Shown: positions 43,880-55,560, counted from the stretch's first letter. The stretch is DNA of 64,000 nucleotides from Incurvaria masculella (GCA_946894095.1 OX335657.1:1860001-1924000); one strand, 5' to 3'. A program made the numbers and translations. The notes: generated by a model from the letters alone, not told the origin.

Positions 43880-44170
43880 TTATAGACCAGTGGAGTTTCT
43901 TTGCGGGTTCTTGTTCACTGAGTTGTTCGAATGCGCGGATCAATCAAATTGTGACATGACTTAGGGTCTCTTCCGCCAAGTATCGATTGCTTAAACTTCA
44001 CAGTAAAAGGCCTTTCTTACCGTCTCGCAATCGATCCCAGTGCAAGATAATTAGTACTTTAGTAGTAAATGCCCTTTAAGTTTCGATAACTATAAATGAA
44101 CGTGGTAAATAAATCAGCAATTGGTGAAAACCAGGCTTAGTGTAGTTTGACTACCAGAAGTTGAATAAAT
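43880..44170 (+). repeat. LINE 3' tail split by a TTA-target MITE
   Basis: ggagtttctttgcgggttct through gttgttcgaatgcgcggatc to gacttag, then tgtagtttgactaccagaag after the insertion, matches the LINE tail at 21545-21935. Confidence 0.65.
43964..44136 (+). mobile_element. TTA-target MITE, copy inserted in a LINE tail
   Basis: It is flanked by TTA at 43961-43963 and 44137-44139. Other LINE tails read acttagtgtagtttgac without a break, so the empty site is known and TTA is the duplication. It starts gggtctcttccgccaag and ends ggtgaaaaccaggc. Confidence 0.85.
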
Positions 44171-44906
44171 AAAAAATGTGAAGTGATAATTTAAAAATCC
44201 AAATATATCCGGGCTTATTTTTCGTCCGAAGAAGAAAGAAGATAGATCTATAAAAAAACATAACCACAATACTAACCAGTAACCAGAGATTGTTACAATT
44301 AGGCGAAATTTTGTATGATGCGTGAAATTAAGCTTCGAGTTAGAGTTTTCTGATAGACAGACGGTCAGGCATAGGATAGAACCTAGGGGTTCCTATTTCT
44401 TTGTGCTAACGGAACTAAACAAGTTGGTAATGGTAGATTAGACAGAGAGGTAATACGATAAAGCGGTAGTCACGGATTTTTTAAAGTAAACTCGAATATG
44501 CCATTATTTGATATTGCGCGCATTTTCGGCATGTGTCTACTTGCTTTCATCGTGTGTATGTCTGAATATATTTTATTTCGAAAATAATTGAGTATGAGGT
44601 GCTTAAAATTTTTTTTTCACATAACTGGTAATTGTATAATTGTTTTAAACAGAAAAAAATATGCTACCTAGTAGCTCCCATTTTCATTACCAATAAGGTA
44701 AATGAACTCCTGAAAGAACTTTCTGAAAAGAGAAGCCGTTAAAGAACTCGCAATTAAAGCCATCAACCCTTCCGTGAGCTTTGTCTTAACAAGCTGGCGA
44801 TAAACGTAAAAGAGCTTGTTTTGTTTTATTTGTTTCCCTCGTCGGAGTCAAAAGTTATCTCTTTTAAATGTTGGGTCTTTATTTCGTAATGGTGGCACAA
44901 GAAAAA

Positions 44907-45189
44907 ACCGGCCAAGTGCGAGTCGGACTCGCACACGAAGGGTTCCGTACCAACGTACAGGATTAAAAAAAAACACGTTTTTTGTATGGGGCCCTACTTT
45001 AATTTTTATAATTTTATAATGTTATAGCGGCAAAATAAATACATAATCTGTGAAAATTTCAGCTTCCTATACCTGTTACGGTTCATGAGATACAGCCCTG
45101 TGACAGACGGACGTACGGACGGACGGACGGACGGACAGCGGAGGCTTAGTAATAGGGTTCCGTTTTCACCCTTTGGATACGGAACCCTA
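44907..45189 (+). mobile_element. GTCC-microsatellite MITE, tandem copy 1
   Basis: accggccaagtgcgagtcgg to ggatacggaaccctaaaaa, with (GGAC)n near 45115-45135. Confidence 0.9.
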
Positions 45190-45192
45190 AAA

Positions 45193-45490
45193 ACCGGCCA
45201 AGTGCGAGTTGGACTCGTACACGAAGGATTCCGTAGCATTTAACAAGAATTGACCCAAATAAATCACGTTTCTTGGATGGTGGCCCCCTTTATTTTCTTA
45301 AGTTGTTTGTCATTTGTATTTGCAGTTATAACGACAACAGAAATACACACTCTGTGAAAATTTCACCGGTCTCACCTTTCGGTTCATGAGATACGGCCAT
45401 GTGACAGACGGACGGATGGACTGACGGACGGACGGACATCGGAGGCTTAGTAATATGATTTCGTTTGGTATCCTTTGGATACAGAACCCC
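45193..45490 (+). mobile_element. GTCC-microsatellite MITE, tandem copy 2 (older)
   Basis: It starts three bases after the previous copy with ccggccaagtgcgagttgga and ends ctttggatacagaacccc. It is clearly more diverged, so the tandem pair arose by a new insertion next to an old copy and not by simple duplication. Confidence 0.85.
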
Positions 45491-45492
45491 TG

Positions 45493-45723
45493 GCAGATGG
45501 CCTATTCTTGGAATTCCATAATCAGAAATCACGAATCCTGAGTCTCGAAAATAGCTTTTATAGCGATTTTCAAAGCGATTTTCTAGACGAAAATATTCAG
45601 GAGAATAGTATTTCAATTAATCAAGGTTTCCAGTCCACAAAATCGCTATGAAAACCGCTATGAAAAGCGCTTTTCTAGGCTCAGAGTTCCTCATTGCGGA
45701 ATTCCAGAAATAGGCCTGCTGGC
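45493..45723. mobile_element. Palindromic CAGG-CTATTC MITE
   Basis: gatggcctattcttggaatt is mirrored by gaattccagaaataggcctg, and the interior blocks match the family. It follows the preceding MITE directly. Confidence 0.8.
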
Positions 45724-46376
45724 CTACAGTTAGATAATTATTGGCGTAAGTATGTACCCATATCCTTGCATGGGAAATTTTATTATAAACCATGCAATTT
45801 AAAAAGGAAATTGACTCAAAGTATAATTTAAAATTCTTTCTTTAAATTAAGAATTTATTTCCTCGTTCGCCCTGCCTATCTAAGTCATGAATATTGTATG
45901 AGGGTATACCTATACTCGTACCTAAGGTAAGATGTGGAGTGGGCGAGTACATAAGACGGGCACACAGCGCCGGACGCTGGAGAAACGAATCTATTGACAA
46001 AGGAACACTGAAGAACCGAGGGGGCAATCACATACAAAGAATCGAATGGGAAGTACAGAATGCAGTATTTGAAGATCATTATTAAGCCCATGGCAGTTCT
46101 TTTCGATGTGTTCATCTTTTTTGGCAACACTTCAGACTATTATGTAATATTTACATATATTCATATTTTAGGCTCTTTACACCAGATTCTTATTGATCAT
46201 TAGTTCGAAATACATTTTTCAGAAATCAGTTCAATTTGTAATAAGTTTAGCTTTTCGTTATGTTACTATGTGATCAGGTCACTGTAGTAGTTCATGACAG
46301 AAATAATAGTAATAAAACTAAACGTTTACATGTAACACAATATTTATTTTTTCTTCTTGTTGCCACTGGAGTAGAG

Positions 46377-46560
46377 CATCGTTTTAAGGTCCTTGCTTGT
46401 GGTGACGCTTGGTTCGGGTCACCTCTTCCCCTAAAATATGGTTGACAGAGGCGATGGCTGGACCCGGCGTGATGCTCGTGAACGGGTGCTGTTTGTGGGG
46501 ACTGGCCTGCTCCAATTGTTAGATGATGGACATGTTAGATGACGGACATGACTTTGCAGA
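46377..46560 (+). repeat. Fragment of the tRNA(Ser)-like-headed SINE
   Basis: cctcttcccctaaaatatgg, cgatggctggacccggcgtg, tgctcgtgaacgggtgctgt and ggggactggcctgctccaat equal the reversed 50656-50760 region. Confidence 0.65.
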
Positions 46561-46942
46561 ATAAACAGATATTTTGCAGATATTTGTCATGAACTGTTGC
46601 ATACGGCGTGAATGGTAGATTTTTGTGAATTAATATTAATTTAATGTATTGACATAAACGGGTACCAATAACCCGTTTGTAAACTTAGACTAAGTGGACG
46701 TTTAAAAAAATCAGCGAAGTTTCTTGCCAGTTCTGCTTCGCCGTGAATGCTGAACTGGCTAATGATAAAATATGACAAATCCGAGTGCAGTGTGCTGCCT
46801 GTGGATGATGAATAAACAATAAACAATTTGTCAAAGCATACGTTTGTTGTTGTACGTGTGTCATTGTTTTTGGTGGGATTTTGGGTTGGGAATTCTGTTT
46901 TTTGTATGGATGTAGCCATACACACCTCATGGAAAGTAGGGA

Positions 46943-47490
46943 TTAAGGTGGCCCAACCCGGCGGGCCTAACTCATTCGCGGGCACGGTACAAAACCGTGC
47001 TGTTGCGCTCTGGGACCTTCTCTGTTTCAAAGAATAAGACAGGCTCCGTGATGAGAAAGATGCAATATGTCCTCAAAAAAGACAATGTGCATAGTGTATG
47101 ATTTGAAGATTTATGAAAATTTTAATTTAAAAACGACTTATAGCTAAAAGTAAACCACGACCGCTGTAGTAAAAAATCGAACAAAAACCAAATAGATTAT
47201 AAATCTTGATTTAATAAGCTATGTCTGATGACTAATCTTTTTAAGATGTTCTTAATTTATCATTGCGTAATCCACCTCCAAAGTTATTGTATAAAACGCG
47301 CGAAAAATGCGAACTTTCGGACCTTATAATTTAGAAACCAAACACAATTTTACAATGCCAATGGTCATCAGACATCTAGTTCGATCAAATAAAGCTATTT
47401 TGAGCAAAATTTTGGATCTCTGACAAGAAATATGGGCGTGATCTTCTTTCCCCATTTGTATGGGGAGATGAGCGGGATGGGCCACCTTAA
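46943..47490 (+). mobile_element. TTAA-GGTGGCCC element, intact copy
   Basis: TTAA then ggtggcccaacccggcgggc at the left and gagcgggatgggccacc then TTAA at the right. The terminal inverted repeat is short (GGTGGCCCA). A TTAA target suggests piggyBac-like or Kolobok-like transposition. It is 548 bp including both TTAA and has no conserved frame. Confidence 0.88.
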
Positions 47491-47600
47491 CCCTACCGCC
47501 TGCCTAGCGAGTACGGAAGAGGACCTAAAGTTCTATCTTAATCACCTGTTACTACTTGCACGGGAATAAATCCAGTAAGGTAATTTGTATACTATTAACA
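47491..47600 (-). repeat. SINE body fragment
   Basis: ccctaccgcctgcctagcga, gaggacctaaagttcta and ttgcacgggaataaatccag resemble the variant SINE bodies at 21.4 and 40.4 kb. Confidence 0.5.
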
Positions 47601-48029
47601 TGCCGAAACCCTGGCCGCACTTTGTTTTTCTGATTCGATTCTAATTGCAGAGGTAACTCGTTTTTAATACGTTCTTGTTTTCAATGGTATTAAAAGATAT
47701 TTTCGGTGTTTATTTTTATATTCCAGGCAAATGGTTGCAGAAAAAGTATGTTCTTCTTCGTTGAGCTAAGAAGTTCCAACTCTGACAGTTCACTATTTGA
47801 TTAAGAATGCAATCGAGTATACGTACAACTGAAAAACCGGCGGTTATTTCAACAGCCATTAATTAGAAAGACCGGATATTTTTGGGTAGAATCGAATGTT
47901 AAATTTACTTGGAATCATAAACTAAATACACGCAGAAAGTAAAATTGTATCATACCAGCATTGATTTGTACCATAAAAGTCTCTATAATTGGCAGCGACC
48001 TACCCCCCTATCCTACCCTATACTATCCA

Positions 48030-48275
48030 TATCCATACTAATAGTTATTATAAATTCGAAAGTAACTTTGTCTGTCTGTTTCACGCCTGAAGAGCTAAAC
48101 CAATTTTTCTGACATTTAAATTTCACCTTGGGAAAAGACATGGCGACCTTTTGTGGCGAAATTAAACTCAAAGAGGTCGGAAATGGGGATTAAAGTTTGT
48201 ATGGGAAACCTATATAACATAAAATGTTAGGTGCAGCCCGACATCAGTCCTAAACGACATTGACCCGAACGGAGC
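48030..48275 (+). repeat. Dispersed repeat (same family as 20-118)
   Basis: atactaatagttattataaa, ttcgaaagtaactttgtctg, cacgcctgaagagctaaacc, aagtttgtatgggaaacct and cattgacccgaacggagc. This is a widespread insect repeat style, non-coding. Confidence 0.6.
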
Positions 48276-49235
48276 CTTCAGTAAATTTTTAACTTAAACT
48301 TTTTAACGTAACTTTAACTTAGTAACTTGTTTATTGGGGGCTTTGTTTGGAAATCAATGTCAGGTATTAAATGGTATGAGAAGAATACAAAGAACAGAAT
48401 TTTAGTTTTGAAGTAATGAATACATTAATTACAATAATACATGACAATTTAAAAGCGTGAAACCAAATAAACTAAATCAATTCTTCGAATTCGGAAGATA
48501 ATAGAAACGTGCCTAGCAGCAATTCCGCGCTGTACAGCCAAACTTAGCCTCTGTAGGAGAAACCATCATGCTCTGCTATCTTCTGTCGATTCTCCTATTA
48601 TTTGTTCAAGAGGAGAGGTGACAATTTTACCCTCTATAAAGATGGGACCGAGTGCTTCCAACGCTATTGGGATAAAATCAATTTTTTGGTTCATTATCAA
48701 TCGGTAATTGACAATTTTAGAGTCCGCAAGGCTCTAAAAAGGATGGAATCTTAGCAGAAATAAAATCACATTTAATGATGTAAACTCATTATATTATATT
48801 GGTATTTGGGTTCCCTTAAAATTAATGGCAACAACATAGCAAGCAAAGAGTGATGCATACATTGGTATAATTCTAATTCATGAATCGAAATATACATTAA
48901 AGCATAGTAAACAGAACAGACTCCTGAATAGATTATAGACATTCATTGAGCAAACCTTCAGGAGATGAGCGCTTTGCAACGAGAGCAAGATCCCGCTAGG
49001 AAGGTCCAATGTGTACAGTTGAGGACACTTGAAGTTATGCAAAAGCCAAGGCGGGGCTTTTAAATATGTTAACTTTTTAAAACGCTTTCCTTATACTTCT
49101 TTCCTCCTTCTTTCCGTTTACCTACTCCTTTTCCCATTCCCATTGCTCACTAAAACAACCATTCTGGCTTTAACCAACCACGTATAATAATAGTAATTCC
49201 AGATTGTTTCCGCCAGAAGGCGGAGGCCGCAAAAA
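48276..49235. other. No gene recognised
   Basis: This is AT-rich sequence without a recognised gene or a repeat family of this window. Confidence 0.35.
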
Positions 49236-49239
49236 CTGG

Positions 49240-49365
49240 TCGCCTCCATTAAGTCCAAAAAGCACAAGGTCCAAAACCCAGAAGGTCCAAAAGTATGTAT
49301 TATTTGTTTTGATTATAAACAGCACATAGTCCAAAAAGCATATAGTCCAATTGGACGTTTATTGC
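49240..49365 (+). repeat. Imperfect repeats of GTCCAAAA
   Basis: gtccaaaa occurs at 49253, 49269, 49284 and 49329, mostly preceded by gcacaag, gcacata or agaag. It ends with tagtccaattggacgt. It looks like a short degenerate minisatellite. Confidence 0.6.
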
Positions 49366-49494
49366 ATTACCATTTCCCGACCATTTTATCGAAACTGGTT
49401 GCATAAGCTTTCTTTTGTTTATTCCGAAATACTCAACGAAATTCTGGATCCGACATGTCGGAAATTGTACCCTTGAATTCCCGACTTGTGGAGC

Positions 49495-49729
49495 AGCAGG
49501 TCTATTCCTGGAATTCCATAATCAGCAATCAGGAATCCCGAGTCTCTAAAACCGCCTTTATAGTAGTTTTCAAAGCGATTTTATTGACGAAAATATTCCG
49601 GAAAATTATTTTTTTCATTAATCAAGGTTTTCCGTGGAAAAACTCGCTTTGAAAACGGCTATAAAAGCGGTTTTCTAGACTCAGGATTCCTGATTCCTGA
49701 TTACTGAATGCCAGGAATAGGCCTGCAGG
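49495..49729. mobile_element. Palindromic CAGGTCTATTCC MITE
   Basis: cagcaggtctattcctggaa is mirrored by gccaggaataggcctgcagg. It is complete. It is followed by acgtgtgtattcttc, which resembles the start of the 117-bp miniature element. Confidence 0.85.
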
Positions 49730-50655
49730 ACGTGTGTATTCTTCTTTGAATCTAACGGAATGAGGAATTGCTGGTTCAGACGGAAAGTATACGGCATTGT
49801 ACCTGAGGCAAAATACACCGACGTTTCGCCAGGTTGCCATTTATTTGCGCTTCTTCCGGCCACGACACAATTACTGCATTAGCGGGGCTTCGACGGGCGT
49901 TAGCACCGGGGTGTCGGGCAAAGAATTACGGCAGAACTGCGAGACGCTTTGCAGCGGACTTTGTATTGTATTGTATTGTTGATTCGTCATCCGTAGATAG
50001 TACACTGCACTCAGATTTGTCATATTTTAACATTCGCCGGTTCAGCAAAACAATACACAGCGAAGAAGAACTGACAAGAAACTCCGTTGATTTTTTTAAC
50101 GTCCACTTAGTCTAAATTTACAAGAGTGTTTGTCATTTTGTTTAACAAAAATCTAGTTAAATGCGAATGGTTTGATTGCGTTAAGTTCCTGATCTTTATG
50201 GAATGAAAAAAAAATATAACATTTATGATTCCAGCTAACGTTCTACCAAAACAGAAAGAAAATGTCACAGAAATTGATATTTTATGTATAGAAAAAAATT
50301 GTGAAGTCATGTCTCAAATATATATGTTTTCGAGTTTGGGGCTTATATTGATTTTAACAAATATTTATTTTAATACCATTTCAAAGATCTTAACATTATC
50401 TACCCATTCAGCGAAGAACAATAAAAAAGCCGGTTTCACGCGTTATGCGGGTTGGTCACATTTAGAAAGAATTATTCCGAGCTGCTCTAACGAAGCGAGA
50501 CGTCGGGCTTTGGCAATCTCGTTTTAATCGCAAAAATTGGTCCAAAATATTTAGGTATGAGGATGCTCTTAACATGAATTCACGAAAGTTAACAATTCCT
50601 GCCATATTCATGACAATTATAATTTGATTGGCAAATACTATTCCCGCCAACTAAC

Positions 50656-50945
50656 ATGTTGCCAATTGGAGCAGGCCAGTCCCCAAAAAGAGCAGCCGTT
50701 CACGAGCATTACGCCGGGCACAGCCATCACCTCTCTCGACCATATTTAGGGGAAGAGATAACCCGATGTGTATTAATTAATAAAAGATCCCTGTAAAAAG
50801 AACTACTCTACGAATATACTGCAAGGCTGGACCCGAACCAGCAGAACATACTATTCGCGGGTATTGTATTGCGTCTAACCAATTTCTCCACCTGCTGTAT
50901 ACCCATAATTTGGAACTCTCCTGCAGTCCCTCGAAATACAACCAA
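50656..50945 (-). repeat. SINE with tRNA(Ser)-like head, full copy
   Basis: In reverse, a leader (ccaaattatgggtataca) precedes the tRNA-like head at 50819-50897, followed by a body (gtatattcgtagagtagttc) and the 3' part gctcgtgaacggctgctctt. The head keeps gagaaattggttagacgca and ggttcgggtccagcc. The same leader, head and body are at 31.5 kb. Confidence 0.7.
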
Positions 50946-51087
50946 AACCTAAGATTTAATCACTATGCTGCCTGTTCGCCTGCTATTCACCCGGCGATGT
51001 CATCGATGGCTAACAGCATTTGCATATGATTATAATATGAATGCAAAGAAAAACGGATTTTGGCTCGATTATTTATTTGCCATTTTT

Positions 51088-51435
51088 AGGGTTCCGTACC
51101 CAAAGGGTGAAAACGGAACCCTATTACTAAGCTTCCGCTGTCCGTCCGTCCGTCCGTCCGTCCGACCGTCCGTCCGTCCGTCCGTCCGTCCGTCCGTCCG
51201 TCCGTCCGTCCGTCCGTCTGTCACAGGCCTGTATCTCAGTAACCGTAACAGATAGACAGCTGAAATTTTCACAGAGTGTGTATTTATTTTGCCGCTATAA
51301 CAACAAATAGGTAAGATAAACAAATAATTCAAATTAGAGGGGGCCCCCATACAAAAAACGTGATTTTTTTGGATTATTTTTTTGTAAGATGGTACGGAAC
51401 CCTTCGTGTGGGAGTCCGACTCGCACTTGGCCGGT
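51088..51435 (-). mobile_element. GTCC-microsatellite MITE with long tract
   Basis: agggttccgtacccaaaggg to gactcgcacttggccgg. The (GTCC)n tract runs about 51140-51222, roughly 80 bp and the longest in the window. Confidence 0.92.
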
Positions 51436-51860
51436 TTTTATAATAATCAAATCAAATAATTTATTGTAACATAATTAGGCACTGGTACAGAGTAATCTTA
51501 CCGCTACCTACAAAATGCTCTTCGTCACGTTGCACCCACATACACAGCGGTCTAGACTACAATTGAATAGTATTTTAGGTCGTAGAAAGTATTTTCTAGG
51601 AGCCAGTTGTGTAAGCGAGTGAAACATTTTCCATAATCCAACTCTTGTCGGATTTGTATTGGAAGTTTGTTATAGATGTTTATGCTATTATAGTGAAGGC
51701 TTTTCTTATATTTACTTGTGTAATGTTTTTTCTGTGTAACATTACCCTTATTCCTAGTATCATATTCATGTATTTGTTCACTAAACTCTGACGGATTCCT
51801 TCTCACGTGCAACGCAGTCTTCTTTATGTAGATGTCGTAGACAGTAAGCATCTTTAGTTT
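51436..51860 (-). mobile_element. 5'-truncated LINE, C-terminal end and 3' UTR
   Basis: It begins right after the MITE. The short 3' UTR (reverse of ataataatcaaatcaaataa) leads to the coding remnant at 51552-51851. It is severely 5'-truncated, as is typical of target-primed insertion. Confidence 0.7.
51552..51851 (-). pseudogene. LINE reverse transcriptase C-terminus (99 aa)
   Basis: The frame contains YDTRNKGNVTQKKHYTSKYK and YNSINIYNKLPIQIRQ. The YNKLP-I pattern is typical of the end of CR1/Jockey-like ORF2 proteins. No catalytic motif is included, so it cannot function alone. It ends in a natural stop. Confidence 0.7.
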
Positions 51861-52205
51861 AATATTTAAATATTTAATTAATTATTGACAGCGTTTTGTT
51901 CAAGGCAGCCTTACGTTTTCAATCTCCACTCCTCTCACGTAGTAATGGAGCCATTAGAGACGTTGCACAGGCAACAATGGAGCCTTCTTCGGAGCTAATA
52001 GCTCAGCCTTCTAGCCTGAGTCTCTTCCCGCGCGTCGGTACGTGAAGCGAGGTACAGGCCCAGGGGCAGAATCGCCGTTAAATGTGAGAAAATACGCGAG
52101 GCTTTTCGATCAATCCTGCGCCAATCAGAAGTGAATACCAAATATTCTACCCAATAAGATACTTAAGATAAGTAGATTTTTTATGTATTTTTTATAACAC
52201 ACACA

Positions 52206-52480
52206 CAAAATCGTGCTATTGGGTATCTGGGACCTTCTCTGTTTCAAGGAAAAAGACAGGCTCCGTGATTAGGAGGATGCAACGCGTCCACAAAGCAGAC
52301 AATGCGCATAGTGTGATTTGATAAGATTTAATGAAATTTGAATTACAAAACGACTTCTAGCTAAAAGTAAACCACGACCGCTGTTGTCAAAAATCTAACA
52401 AAAACCATATTGATTATACGTTTTCATGAATATGACCAATGTCTGATGACACATTTTTTTTACGATGTTTTTATTCAATC
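52206..52480 (+). mobile_element. TTAA-GGTGGCCC element, partial
   Basis: tctgggaccttctctgtttc, ggctccgtgattaggagga and ctagctaaaagtaaaccacg match the left half of 46943-47490. Both ends are lost. Confidence 0.7.
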
Positions 52481-52599
52481 GTTGAGTAATCAAATCAAAA
52501 CAAAATATTAATTAAGTATAAATTAGAATGATTAATGAATTTTATTTAATAATGCCATAAAATGTACTCCTCCTTCCTTTTATTAAATTGTAATTAATA

Positions 52600-53470
52600 G
52601 ACCGGGGTAGATACGGTTTGAGAAGCACATGAAATCCGAAATAATTTTTTTTTTCAGAAATATATAATTTCATGTTCATATGCTTACATTAAGTTTGCAA
52701 CATTTAGTGGGCCCGGAATATAGAAAAAAAATTAAAATGTATTAAAAAATATATATCTCCTAAACAAATATTTAGAAACGGTATTAAAAAAAGTTATATG
52801 TTAAGCCTTTTAAGGCGTAATGTAACTGGGAATTTGCAACAATTTTGTAATTACGGAAATGTATTTAAAAAAATGTTTTTACTAAAAAAAATCTATGCCG
52901 CGAACCTAACTTGCTATTGCTATATTTCTTTCTAGAATATGTAAAAGCAAATTAAATTCTTTAGAAACTATACAACGAACGATTTTATACGTATTTCGAA
53001 TTTTTTGTTTAGCTTTTGTGTGAATGTAAACGTTATAAATGAAAAAAAAAATGTGCTTCTAATATTTGCAACATTTTACAAATTTCACATAATATAGAGT
53101 TTGCGGTCAGTTTCCAATTTCAGAAAATAAAATAGAATTTTCATTATTTGCTTTGCAGATATTAAATATTACAGATATTAAAAGTACAAAAAAAAATATA
53201 TTTACACAGTTCCGTAAATAAGAAATTGTTGCAAATTCACAGTAATATTACACCTAAAATTAGCTAACATATAACATTTTTAAATAACATTTCTTAATAT
53301 TTGTTTAGGAGATACCATTTTTTAAACATATTTCATATTTTATTTCTATCTTCCGGACCCCCCAAAATGTTGCAAACTTAATGTACACACGTCCACATGA
53401 AATACTACGTTTATGAGAAAAAAATTGCATTTCGGATTTAATGTTTTTCTAAGTGCTAAGGCTAAAGTTC
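52600..53470. mobile_element. Large degenerate palindromic AT-rich element
   Basis: The left-arm blocks catgaaatccgaaataatt, aagtttgcaacatttagtgg and tatatctcctaaacaaat are mirrored at the right by tttgtttaggagatacc, aaaatgttgcaaacttaatg and catttcggatttaatg. The arms are about 250 bp each around a 330-bp AT-rich centre. There is no coding frame. It is probably a non-autonomous DNA transposon. Confidence 0.75.
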
Positions 53471-53596
53471 CTGGAGTATAAACACTGCGTGAAGTGGAAG
53501 TTTAAGAAACAAAATACAAACCATGCAAAGTTTCTTATTGGCTTCTTTGCTTGATGTTTGCTTGGCTATGACAAACGTCAATGTAAAACATTATCA

Positions 53597-53828
53597 GCAG
53601 GTCTATTCCTGGCATTCAGTAATCAGGAATCAGGAATCCTGAGTCTAGAAAACCGCTTTTGTAGCGGTTTTAGAACCGATTTTCTTTATGAAAATATTCC
53701 GGAGCATAGTTTTTTTAATCAATCAAGGTTTTCCGTGGAAAAACTAGCTTTGAAAATCGCTATAAAAGCGGTTTTCTAGACTCAGGATACCTGATTCCTG
53801 ATTACTGAATGCGAGGAATTGACCTGCA
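53597..53828. mobile_element. Palindromic CAGGTCTATTCC MITE
   Basis: caggtctattcctggcattc is mirrored by gcgaggaattgacctgcag. It is complete. Confidence 0.87.
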
Positions 53829-54197
53829 GAGTACAAAATGTCATCCAAATCGCTAGAGCCGTTACCGAGGGACCAATTACATTAATAATATGATATAGGT
53901 TCTTGCATGTATAAACAAGAAATGCTCGTTTAAAGTTATACGATGTAGATGGCCGTAACATCACACCAAGGTTGTGTCGTCTCCGAGGAAACTAATTAGT
54001 AATTACATCTACGCGTGCCTGCGGTCTTGAGGTATTTTAATAAATCAGTAGATATACCAAACCCGTCGGCTGCGATGGCGGCGGCGCGGTCACAGCATCG
54101 CCTGTCTCGAAGTACGGTGGTGATGGAGTTAAGCAAAAAAGAAACACGCTGAAAAAATTGCGTGATCTGTTTATTACATTTGATAGGAAATCTATAA

Positions 54198-54500
54198 ACC
54201 GGCCAAGTGCGAGTCGGACGCGCACACAGGGTTCCGTACCATCGTACAAGATTTAATACAAAAAACAATCATGTTTTTTGTATGGGGCCCCCCTTCAATT
54301 TTTATATTTTTTAAAATTTTCCTTTTTGTTGTTATAGCGGCAAAATAAATACACACTCTGTGAAAATTTCAGCTGCCTACCTGTTACGGTTCATGAGATA
54401 CAGCCCTGTGACAGACGGACGGACGGATGGACGGACGGACGGACGGACAGCGGAGGCTTAGTAATAGGGTTCCGTTTTCACTCTTTGGGTACGGAAATCT
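54198..54500 (+). mobile_element. GTCC-microsatellite MITE
   Basis: accggccaagtgcgagtcgg to ctctttgggtacggaaatct, with (GGAC)n near 54415-54450. Confidence 0.9.
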
Positions 54501-55200
54501 AAAAAAGAACGATAAAACAAACGTTACAATATTATTTTAAATGCAAGCAAATTGAGAATGACTACCAGGCGAATTGTCGACAGCGTAATCGAATGCAAAT
54601 TGAATACCACATATTTAATGCCTTTGGTTTATATAGTAATTCGATTAGATTTCTATGCCGTTTTACGGAAATATGTTTGGTTATCTTTTATTTTTAATTT
54701 AACCTATACTGGTATGACATGAATTTAAGAGTTTCTTGTGTTTAGAAAATAAAGACTTCTTAAAGATTACAATGCTTCAAATGTACATAGATGTCGCTGA
54801 AATTCAAATTAATTAAGACTACAAAATACAAATGACCAACAATGAAGTAGTTGAGACTTAAATAATACGAAATAAATAAATAAATAAATTACTCAAGCCG
54901 ATTATACTAGAAGTGTGTTTTGAAGCATGCAATGTAAATGGTAATTTTCTTCCAATTTCCATGTCTAGATTGTTGATTATTAGGCCTGAAATTATTAAAG
55001 TTAATGTCCAGAAATAAATCATATTCAAAAACAGTGCAGTCGATTCTAGCAATTTAACTGAATAGTGTTATTATTGGTTAGTACATCATTTAAAACATAA
55101 TTAGTTTTTTTTTTATAAAACCACCTCTAAACGTTGATGTAAGTATCCCGAATGAACTACATTTTATTTCTAAATAAATGAACAAAGTTTGCTGACGTTA
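54501..55200. other. No gene recognised; short AAAT tract
   Basis: This is AT-rich sequence. (AAAT)n at about 54869-54889 could be the end of a minus-strand LINE fragment (54860-55050), but no coding remnant is recognisable. Confidence 0.3.
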
Positions 55201-55204
55201 TCAC

Positions 55205-55300
55205 TAGTCTACTGCGACAATGGCCCGTGTTTTCCAACCAGTTCAATGTAGCTGTGTTCATAAAGGGATGGATATGATTTGGGTGGATATGATAAGCCGT
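55205..55300 (+). repeat. SINE fragment
   Basis: cgtgttttccaaccagttca, atgtagctgtgttcataaag. A short piece of SINE body. Confidence 0.5.
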
Positions 55301-55404
55301 TCATGTACAGATAAATTAATAAATTGACTCCCCCAGTATTAATAGTAAATATTCAGTATTATATACTTGTAAAAACAATTGGAAACTGGGCAATTTGTTT
55401 TGAT

Positions 55405-55560
55405 TATGCAGGCGTAGCGGCTGCCCCCCGTGGGAGCGTCTCGTCGTCGGCGTAATCGCGGGGCGCTTGGTTTCTGAATGGCTCCTTATCGCATGAGCGC
55501 GTCCACGGCCGTAGACCTCGCACGTGCCTTGTCCTACAAACGTAACTGCAGAATGAGTCT
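55405..55560. other. GC-rich islet
   Basis: Strong local GC and CpG (ggctgccccccgtgggagcg). gccttgtcctacaaacgta ends it and is repeated at 57718-57737. No protein is recognised. Confidence 0.25.

Noticed and set aside
53558..53779. 73-aa protein
   Set aside because: It is a translation of one half of a palindromic MITE (LAFSNQESGILSLENRF); its mirror is read on the other strand at 49.7 kb.
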